A DNA stretch of 64,000 nucleotides from NCBI GenBank assembly GCA_016200915.1, contig JACQDV010000057.1:1-64000 (forward strand), in the 5' to 3' direction. The stretch is from Sphingobacteriales bacterium. GTDB taxonomy: Bacteria; Bacteroidota; Bacteroidia; Chitinophagales; Chitinophagaceae. The notes under the pieces were generated by a model, which did not search any database, had not been told where the DNA came from, and saw only the letters and a program-made list of their open reading frames with translations. Shown piece by piece: positions 57,819-64,000 of this stretch; the stretch's first letter is position 1; every line of letters starts with the position of its first letter. The translations under genes were made by a program, and so were the position numbers.

Positions 57819-57953
57819 TTAGTTGCTTACGAAGAGCTTAAGTGCAGCAATGAGTACATAAATAAACATGTACATTACAACCATCATAAAGCCGGCTAAT
57901 GCGCCAACTTTGATTAAGATTTGCCACAAGGGCGAGGGTGCCTGGGTGTTCAT
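57819..57953 (-). CDS. Small single-helix membrane protein (44 residues)
   Basis: Open frame on the minus strand from ATG at 57953 to TAA at 57819, ending five bases from the terminator. It encodes MNTQAPSPLWQILIKVGA followed by a hydrophobic helix (about residues 17-38, GALAGFMMVVMYMFIYVLIAAL) and KLFVSN. The short polar N-terminus, one strong helix and a terminator right behind it argue for a real gene. Family not recognised. Confidence 0.6.
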   Translation of the reverse strand: MNTQAPSPLWQILIKVGALAGFMMVVMYMFIYVLIAALKLFVSN

Positions 57954-58070
57954 AGTTTTTCATTTTAGATATGGTTAGTAATACGGATTACTGACATCAA
58001 AGAAACTATATATGTGTTCAAATGGCAAGAGCAAAACCCCTGAACAATCTTTTCCGTAAAATTACTGTCC

Positions 58071-58835
58071 TCACCATCTTTTTAATTGATCTTTATAAAA
58101 CACCCATTCAGGCGTGTAAATAGTATTATCATTTTCAGCAAAATACCAGGGGCTATTGGGATGTTTTGGGTTTTTAAGTATATGAATATCCTGTGCCGGC
58201 ATATAACTCTGTGCCAGCATATAAGCTTTTTTACCCTCTTTATTGATCGCCGCATCCATCACTATAACAGCATGGCCTGGTGAACCTCCTTTTATTAAAA
58301 CATCACCGGGTTCAATATTATCATAGCCCTTAACCTCATTTAATTGTTTGGATAAAGAAGCCGTTCCGCAGTTAGCAAATACCAGTAGCAAATATTTATC
58401 AAAATGTTCTTTGGTATAAGGTGGAGAAAACGAATATGCCCCATGTGCATTATCTGTAAAAGTAATTTCGCTGAATCTTTTTTGACCGAACAGGTATTCG
58501 GCTCTTATCCGCATAACTGCATCAGCACATTGCTGTAAGTCCACTTTTGGAACCGGTATATCCAGCACCGCATATTGTGCGGATTGATTTCGCTTGGGTG
58601 AGCCATTGTATAAATAAACAGTATTATCTTTCTTCAATTTTAGATTGCGCAGGTAACCGGTAAAAGAATTTGATTCAGCTTTTATTCTTTCAAACCCACC
58701 CGGTAGTGGAATATCATTTACTGTGTGGAATATTTTTTTAATCGTATCAATAGAAGAGTTTGGCTGAACATTTGCAGATGGCTGGCTGCATGATATAAAA
58801 GGAATAGCAGCCATGAATAGCAGTATCGGTTTCAT
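58071..58835 (-). CDS. DUF4846 lipoprotein
   Basis: 254 residues. Lipobox FISC near residue 16. NDIPLPGGFERIKAESNSFTGYLRNLKLK, YLYNGSPKRNQSAQYAVLDIPV, LQQCADAVMRIRAEYLFGQKRFSEITF and GDVLIKGGSPGHAVIVMDAA are the signature of DUF4846. The GHAVIVxD...SPWY region resembles NlpC/P60 or CHAP-type active sites, but the catalytic residues are not certain. Function unknown. Confidence 0.82.
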   Translation of the reverse strand: MKPILLFMAAIPFISCSQPSANVQPNSSIDTIKKIFHTVNDIPLPGGFERIKAESNSFTGYLRNLKLKKDNTVYLYNGSPKRNQSAQYAVLDIPVPKVDLQQCADAVMRIRAEYLFGQKRFSEITFTDNAHGAYSFSPPYTKEHFDKYLLLVFANCGTASLSKQLNEVKGYDNIEPGDVLIKGGSPGHAVIVMDAAINKEGKKAYMLAQSYMPAQDIHILKNPKHPNSPWYFAENDNTIYTPEWVFYKDQLKRW

Positions 58836-58918
58836 TTTTCTTATTTTTGGCTTAAATGAGATTTACTGATAACGGTAATCCATAAAAAATACACGTTAAC
58901 GAATAATTAAATCACCGT

Positions 58919-60082
58919 ATGTCGAACATTTTGATAATAGATGATGAAAAGGCGATCCGCAAAACCCTTACGGAAATTCTTTCATATGAAGGCTACAAAA
59001 TTGATGATGCAGAAAACGGAGAAGATGGTTTAAAACAATTGAAAGAAAAAAATTATGATGCAGTGCTTTGTGATATTAAGATGCCAAAGATGGATGGTAT
59101 TGAATTTCTGGAAAAGGCAAGAGAAGCAAGACCTGATGTGCCGGTGATTATGATCTCTGGTCATGGAACAATAGAAACCGCAGTGGAAGCAGTAAAAAAA
59201 GGTGCATTTGATTACGTATCCAAACCACCGGACCTGAACAGGTTGCTTATTACCATACGCAATGCAATGGATAAAACAACTTTGGTGGAAGAAACCAAAG
59301 TGTTGAAACGTAAAGTGAGCAAAGTGCAGGAGATGATTGGTGAAAGTGATCCCATTAAAAGAATAAAAGATACAATTGATAAAGTGGCCCCAACAGAAGC
59401 AAGGGTAATGATCACCGGTGAAAACGGTTCGGGAAAAGAATTGGTGGCAAGATGGATTCATGAAAAAAGTGCCCGTTGTAACGGCCCGCTGGTTGAAGTA
59501 AACTGTGCCGCTATTCCGGGAGAGCTGATAGAAAGTGAATTGTTTGGTCATGAGAAAGGTTCCTTTACGTCAGCCATCAAACAACGTATTGGAAAATTTG
59601 AAACGGCCAACAGCGGTACTCTTTTCTTAGATGAAATTGGTGATATGAGCTTAGAAGCACAGGCCAAAGTATTAAGAGCTTTGCAGGAAGGAAAGATTAC
59701 CAGGGTAGGAGCGGATAAAGATATTAATGTAGATGTGAGAGTGATTGCCGCCACTAATAAAGATTTACTGAAAGAAGTTGAAGATAAAAAATTCAGGTTG
59801 GACTTATATCATCGTTTGAGTGTAATATTGATTCATGTGCCATCTCTTAACGACAGAAAAGATGATATTCCTTTATTAGTAGAAAAATTCCTTATGGATA
59901 TTGCCGCTGATTATGGGCAACCGGTAAAAGCAATCGATACAAGAGCAATAGAATTGCTGAAGAGTCATAACTGGACAGGTAACATCCGTGAGTTGCGAAA
60001 CGTAGTGGAAAGACTGGTTATTCTATCCGGTAAATCAATCAGTGCAGATGATGTAACGAATTTTGTTTTGCCAAGAAGTTAA
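58919..60082 (+). CDS. Sigma54-type AAA+ response regulator lacking a DNA-binding domain
   Basis: 387 residues. Receiver domain 1-118 with Asp8/Asp9, phosphorylation site Asp52 (AVLCDIKMP) and Lys102 (VSKPP). AAA+ domain about 138-370: Walker A GENGSGKE (167-174), Walker B TLFLDEIG (234-241), arginine finger RLDLYHRL. The sigma54-contact loop reads GSFTSA (214-219) instead of GAFTGA. The protein ends 17 residues after the AAA+ lid; the usual Fis-type helix-turn-helix is absent. It therefore cannot bind an enhancer in the normal way. No sensor kinase gene is adjacent. Confidence 0.88.
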   Translation: MSNILIIDDEKAIRKTLTEILSYEGYKIDDAENGEDGLKQLKEKNYDAVLCDIKMPKMDGIEFLEKAREARPDVPVIMISGHGTIETAVEAVKKGAFDYVSKPPDLNRLLITIRNAMDKTTLVEETKVLKRKVSKVQEMIGESDPIKRIKDTIDKVAPTEARVMITGENGSGKELVARWIHEKSARCNGPLVEVNCAAIPGELIESELFGHEKGSFTSAIKQRIGKFETANSGTLFLDEIGDMSLEAQAKVLRALQEGKITRVGADKDINVDVRVIAATNKDLLKEVEDKKFRLDLYHRLSVILIHVPSLNDRKDDIPLLVEKFLMDIAADYGQPVKAIDTRAIELLKSHNWTGNIRELRNVVERLVILSGKSISADDVTNFVLPRS

Positions 60083-60087
60083 ATCAA

Positions 60088-61203
60088 TTATTTACTTTCT
60101 GCATTAATCCATTTTAAACAAACAGGATTGCCCACTTCAATTCTTTTACCGGTATCGGTTAAAAGCCCTGTTTGTTTATTCCTTTTAAATACAACTACAT
60201 TGTCGCTGTTCTGGTTGGCTACTAATAAAAAGTTACCGCCGGGATCAAAGTTAAAATTGCGGGGTGTTAATCCCATGGTTGATTGAAAACCGATGCTGGT
60301 TAATTTACCGGTTGCCGGATTGATTTTGAAAATAGCGATGGTATTGCTCTCACCACGGTTGCTGCAGTATAAAAATTTCCCATCAGGAGATACATGAATA
60401 TCAGCGCTGCCTTTTGTGCCGGTAAAATCTTTCGGGTGACTGGAAATAGTTTGTATTGATTTCAGCTTTCCATTGTTATATGCAAATGCTTCTACAGTTC
60501 CGCTTAATTCTTCCATCAGGTAAGCATATTTGTTGTTGGGATGAAAATCAAAATGTCTCGGTCCTGATCCTGCGGCAATTGATGCAAATGGTTGATCAGC
60601 GGTTGCCAGTTTTCCGGTTGCATTATTAAACCGGTAGATCATTAATTTATCCATACCCAAATCCGGAACAAATAAATATTTATTATCCTTTGATAAAACT
60701 GTTGCATGCACGTGTGCTGATTCCTGTCTTTCTTTATTGGCACTGCTGCCGCTGTGAGCAATTACCTGCGAGGCTGTATCTAAAGAATTATCTTTTTTAA
60801 CAGGATAAACGGAGAGTGTACCGCTGCTGTAATTGCCAACCAATACAAATTTTCCATTGCTGCTGGTGGTAATATAACAAGGGTGATCACCTTTAGATGG
60901 TTGCTGATTGATGGTGGTTAAGCTGCCGTTGCTTTTATCAAATGAATAAGCGGTTACACCTCCCGGTTTATTTTCATTAACAGCATACACATATTTTTGG
61001 TTGGGAGAGATTGCTAAATAAGATGGGTTAGAACTTTTGATGGAACTAACATAAGTAGCATCGCCGGTTTTACCATCGAATTTATAAACATATACACCTT
61101 CGCTTTTACCCGTGGTATAAGTGCCAATCAGTAAATAGTTTTGTTTTTGTGCTAAAGTTGAAATTGAAACAAGTGCAAAGCAAACGTTGAGTAAAAATTT
61201 CAT
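60088..61203 (-). CDS. Secreted lactonase, seven-bladed beta-propeller (6-phosphogluconolactonase-like)
   Basis: 371 residues. Signal peptide 1-18. Propeller blades with YLLIGTYTTGKSEGVYVYKFD, NPSYLAISPNQKYVYAVNE, GDHPCYITTSSNGKFVLVGNYSSGTLSVYPV, SAHVHATVLSKDNKYLFVPDLGMDKL, GSGPRHFDFHPNNKYAYLMEELSGTVEAF, GSADIHVSPDGKFLYCSNRGESNTIAIF. This is the YbhE/Pgl family; an exported member more likely hydrolyses other lactones. Eighteen bases upstream on this strand is purC. Confidence 0.88.
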   Translation of the reverse strand: MKFLLNVCFALVSISTLAQKQNYLLIGTYTTGKSEGVYVYKFDGKTGDATYVSSIKSSNPSYLAISPNQKYVYAVNENKPGGVTAYSFDKSNGSLTTINQQPSKGDHPCYITTSSNGKFVLVGNYSSGTLSVYPVKKDNSLDTASQVIAHSGSSANKERQESAHVHATVLSKDNKYLFVPDLGMDKLMIYRFNNATGKLATADQPFASIAAGSGPRHFDFHPNNKYAYLMEELSGTVEAFAYNNGKLKSIQTISSHPKDFTGTKGSADIHVSPDGKFLYCSNRGESNTIAIFKINPATGKLTSIGFQSTMGLTPRNFNFDPGGNFLLVANQNSDNVVVFKRNKQTGLLTDTGKRIEVGNPVCLKWINAESK

Positions 61204-61221
61204 GCAGGTTGGTTGATGTTG

Positions 61222-62148
61222 TTATACTAATTTATTAAGAGCCGTAATAATTCTTCCTTTTGTTTCTTCATCACTTAATGATTGCGGAATAAATTTTTCA
61301 CCAATCACTTTTTCATATAACTCAATATATCTTTTGGAAATAGTATCTACCCATTCATCACTCATTTCGGGAACAGTTTGACCTTCCTTTCCCATAAAAT
61401 TATTGGCAATGAGCCATTCTCTTACAAATTCTTTGCTTAATTGTTTTTGCCTCTCACCTTTTACCTGTCTTTCTTCAAATCCATCTGCATAAAAATATCT
61501 TGAACTATCCGGCGTATGAATTTCATCCATCAGGTAAATAGTGTCACCAATTTTTCCAAACTCATATTTGGTATCAACCAGTATCAATCCCTGTTTGTCT
61601 GCAATTTCTTTTCCCCTGGCAAATAGTTTTAAAGTATAATCACATAAAGTTTTCCAATCAGACTGAGAAGCCAGTCCGGTAGCAATAATTTCAGCCGGAC
61701 TAATATCTTCATCATGTCCTTCCGCAGCTTTGGTGCTTGGTGTAATAATGGGAGAGGGGAAATAATCATTCTCTTTCATTCCCTCCGGCATTTCGACTCC
61801 GCACAATAATCTTTTTCCGGAAGCATAAGTTCTCCAGGCGTGGCCGGTTAAATTTCCCCTTACCACCATTTCAATTTTAAAAGGCTCACATTTCTTTCCA
61901 ATACCCACATTGGGGGCAGGTACGTCAACCAGCCAGTTGGGACAAATGTCGTTTGTAGCCTTTAGCATATAAGCGGCAATCTGGTTTAATACCTGTCCTT
62001 TGTATGGAATTGGCCGGGGTAAAATAACATCGAAAGCAGAAATGCGGTTGCTGGCTATCATTACCAGCCACTGATCATTAATAGTGTAAACATCCCTCAC
62101 TTTACCTTTATAATAGGCAGTTTGACCCGGGAATTGAAATGAACTCAT
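61222..62148 (-). CDS. purC: Phosphoribosylaminoimidazole-succinocarboxamide synthase
   Basis: 308 residues, the long form. [87 protein letters not shown] (SAICAR synthetase signatures) and the C-terminal extension. Makes SAICAR from CAIR and aspartate in purine synthesis. The lactonase may be co-transcribed (18 bases apart). Confidence 0.95.
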   Translation of the reverse strand: MSSFQFPGQTAYYKGKVRDVYTINDQWLVMIASNRISAFDVILPRPIPYKGQVLNQIAAYMLKATNDICPNWLVDVPAPNVGIGKKCEPFKIEMVVRGNLTGHAWRTYASGKRLLCGVEMPEGMKENDYFPSPIITPSTKAAEGHDEDISPAEIIATGLASQSDWKTLCDYTLKLFARGKEIADKQGLILVDTKYEFGKIGDTIYLMDEIHTPDSSRYFYADGFEERQVKGERQKQLSKEFVREWLIANNFMGKEGQTVPEMSDEWVDTISKRYIELYEKVIGEKFIPQSLSDEETKGRIITALNKLV

Positions 62149-62297
62149 GCGCTAAAATACCAAGACGCAGGTTTCTACCCAATTTTAAGGGGGTAAAGAA
62201 ATTAACAGGGTACCTCAAAATGGTGCAAAGAAAATTTTTACAGTAAGCTAACAATCACTATTTTGGCGGCTGATTGTATAATCCAAAACTTCTGAAT

Positions 62298-64000
62298 ATG
62301 AGAAAAAGCACTCGCTCTTTCGCTTGCTTGTTATTAGCATGCCTTATAAGCTTGACTTCGATCGCACAAAGTGTTACTATCACTGGTAATGTAAAAAATG
62401 GTTCAACCAAAGAAAATGTTGCTGCAGTATCTGTAGTTGTAAAAGGAACAACCATTGGCTCCTTTACCGATGATAATGGTAATTTCAAATTAACAGTAGC
62501 TAAGCTTCCTGTAACATTAGTCATTTCATCTGTCGGTTTCGAAAAAAAAGAAGTAACTGTTTCAGGTGCTGAAAAAGTATCTGTTGAATTAACAGCAGTT
62601 TCTTCATTGGGACAGGAAGTGGTAGTAGCTGCTACCCGTACTTCTACCCGTTTACTCGAATCTCCTGTTTCTATTGAAAGAGTTGGTACAGCCGCCATTC
62701 GCAATGCCACGGCCGCCAGCTATTACGACATTTTAAGAAATGCCAAAGGGGTTGACGTAACTAACTCCAGTTTAACTTTTACTACTGTTAGTACCCGTGG
62801 TTTTAACGGTAGCGGTAGTGCCCGTGTAAACCAGGTGGTAGATGGAATGGATAACCAGGCTCCGGGTTTAAACTTTTCAGTTGGTAATATTGTAGGTGTT
62901 ACCGAACTGGACGTTGAAAGTATGGAATTACTTCCCGGCGCATCATCAGCATTATATGGCCCGGGTGGTATGAATGGAACGGTGCTTATTAACAGTAAGA
63001 ACCCTTTCAAATACCAGGGTTTAAGTGCACAGGTTAAAACTGGTATGATGCATACTGACCAACGTGAAAGACCAACCGGAGCTTATCATGATTGGTCTGT
63101 TAGATGGGGTAAAGTAATAGGAGAAAGATTAGCTTTTAAAATAAATGCACAATTAATACAAGCGAAAGACTGGATTGGGGATGATTACAGAAACTATTCC
63201 CGTTTAGGCTCTACAGGTGCAGTAATTCCCGGAACAAGAGCTACCGATCCGAATTATGATGGTATAAATGTTTATGGTGACGAAACAACCCGTAATCTTC
63301 GCAGTGTTCCAACTTCCGGAGGTAACGTTGATATTTTTGGAGCCGTTGCAGCCGCCATTGGTCAACAGCAGCCAACCGCAGTTCCGGTATTAAATTATAT
63401 CGTTTCTTCCTTACCCGGAGCAATGAATGTTTCCCGTACTGGTTATACTGAAAGAGAATTACTCGATAACAATACAACTAACTTCAAATTGTCTGGCGGT
63501 ATATTTTATAAATTAACAAACAAAATTGAAGCATCATGGTTAACCAACTGGGGAACTGGTAATACAGTTTATACTGGTAGTGAACGTTACTCTATTAAAG
63601 ATTTTAAAATGGGGCAGCATAAACTGGAGTTCAAATCAAAGAACTGGTTTTTGCGTGGTTACACCACACAGGAAAATGCAGGTGGTTCACATAACTCAAC
63701 CATCACCGCACAATTGTTTAATGAAGCATGGAAACCCAGCGCTACCTGGTTTCAGCAATATGCTCAAGGTTATTTAGTACAGGAGCTGACTGACTGGACT
63801 ACTGCTTACACAATTGCATTACAGGGTGGACAAAGCCAGGCACAAGCACAGGCAACTGCCTTTAATGCTATTGCTACTACCAGTCCTCTTAAATATCATA
63901 ATGTGGGAAGGACAGCAGCTGATGTAGGTCGCCCCGTTTCAGGTTCTGATCAATTCCGTTCTTTATACCAGCAGGTTACTTCTTCACCAATTCCTATTGG
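62298..64000 (+). CDS. TonB-dependent receptor, partial (runs off the window)
   Basis: ATG at 62298 and open to the last base, 567 residues so far. Signal peptide MRKSTRSFACLLLACLISLTSIAQ-like at 1-24. CarboxypepD-reg-like domain at about 25-110 (GNVKNGSTKENVAAVSVVVKGTTIGSFTDDNGNFKL), plug at about 115-245 (STRGFNGSGSARVNQVVDGMDNQAPG, LYGPGGMNGTVLINSK) and then the beta-barrel. The plug has the SusC-like LYGPGGMNG pattern but the length before it is short of a full SusC. Substrate unknown. Confidence 0.9.
   Translation, partial: MRKSTRSFACLLLACLISLTSIAQSVTITGNVKNGSTKENVAAVSVVVKGTTIGSFTDDNGNFKLTVAKLPVTLVISSVGFEKKEVTVSGAEKVSVELTAVSSLGQEVVVAATRTSTRLLESPVSIERVGTAAIRNATAASYYDILRNAKGVDVTNSSLTFTTVSTRGFNGSGSARVNQVVDGMDNQAPGLNFSVGNIVGVTELDVESMELLPGASSALYGPGGMNGTVLINSKNPFKYQGLSAQVKTGMMHTDQRERPTGAYHDWSVRWGKVIGERLAFKINAQLIQAKDWIGDDYRNYSRLGSTGAVIPGTRATDPNYDGINVYGDETTRNLRSVPTSGGNVDIFGAVAAAIGQQQPTAVPVLNYIVSSLPGAMNVSRTGYTERELLDNNTTNFKLSGGIFYKLTNKIEASWLTNWGTGNTVYTGSERYSIKDFKMGQHKLEFKSKNWFLRGYTTQENAGGSHNSTITAQLFNEAWKPSATWFQQYAQGYLVQELTDWTTAYTIALQGGQSQAQAQATAFNAIATTSPLKYHNVGRTAADVGRPVSGSDQFRSLYQQVTSSPIPI

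Noticed and set aside
59030-59551. 173-residue minus-strand frame
   Set aside because: Antisense to the response regulator; Phe/Cys/His-rich nonsense composition.
61430-61500. [10 protein letters not shown] segment of PurC as a repeat-derived insertion
   Set aside because: Although the DNA looks like a GTAAAAGGTGAGAGG repeat, this segment is normal for long-form PurC before KEFVREW.
1-64000. CRISPR arrays, tRNA or rRNA genes and prophage
   Set aside because: I found no regularly spaced direct repeats, no cloverleaf or rRNA sequence and no phage structural genes.

Overview
The window comes from a member of the Bacteroidota, most likely a Chitinophagaceae-type genome (Ferruginibacter, Sediminibacterium, Niastella and relatives). 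The reasons are AT-rich DNA, promoters of the TTG/TTTG-N18-23-TAnnTTTG type instead of sigma70 boxes, weak or absent Shine-Dalgarno sequences, TonB-dependent receptors with carboxypeptidase-regulatory N-termini, TamL-type lipoproteins, DUF2851/DUF4331/DUF4846 proteins and the typical Bacteroidota intergenic repeats. Nearly all of the 64 kb is chromosomal housekeeping DNA. No tRNA, rRNA, CRISPR array or complete classical insertion sequence was recognised.

Layout. 1-6 kb: a partial gene end, an SRPBCC/GyrI-like protein, then ferredoxin-iscX-kdsC-UbiA-type prenyltransferase-maf-DUF2851. 6-18 kb: lipA, two rRNA/tRNA modification genes (TrmH/SpoU type and RluA type), a second UbiA-type prenyltransferase, ruvX, def, DinB, GNAT, lipB, a PLP desulfhydrase/deaminase-like enzyme and a nucleotidyltransferase. 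18-22 kb: SUFU-domain protein, secreted amidohydrolase, an ECF sigma factor with a membrane anti-sigma-like protein that carries its own trypsin-like protease, and a tiny repeat lipoprotein. 22.4-31 kb: a complete aromatic amino acid operon (pheA, aminotransferase, tyrA, DAHP synthase-chorismate mutase, aroB, aroA, aroC) headed by a leader peptide and attenuator. 31-36 kb: cell-wall genes (VanX-type dipeptidase, L,D-transpeptidase, RlpA) and an OmpA protein. 36-41.5 kb: recF, pdhA, TPR protein, ribH, LutA-like protein. 41.5-48.3 kb: TPR lipoprotein, HupE/UreJ, TonB receptor, His-rich small protein, two halves of a DUF4331 protein, fasciclin. 48.4-64 kb: truB, TamL, SpoU methyltransferase, a YCII-DinB-ECF42 sigma module, a sigma54-type response regulator without DNA-binding domain, lactonase, purC and the first 1.7 kb of a TonB receptor.

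Two items stand out. First, the aromatic operon is preceded by a 27-codon leader peptide with ten aromatic codons in a row, overlapping a terminator/antiterminator pair: a textbook attenuator whose start codon sits almost at the predicted transcription start. Second, inside this operon a small DUF559 (Vsr-like) nuclease gene is bracketed by two direct copies of a 165-bp element with 9-bp inverted ends, and shortened copies of the same GC-rich palindrome are inserted in frame in the coding sequences of the aminotransferase and aroC. Other intergenic repeat families also appear to lie inside aroA and lipB. This resembles REP/RAYT and Rickettsia palindromic-element biology and is the best candidate for an undescribed system here.

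Many intergenic spaces consist almost wholly of dispersed repeats, several of which supply stop codons, terminators or the sequence immediately upstream of start codons.
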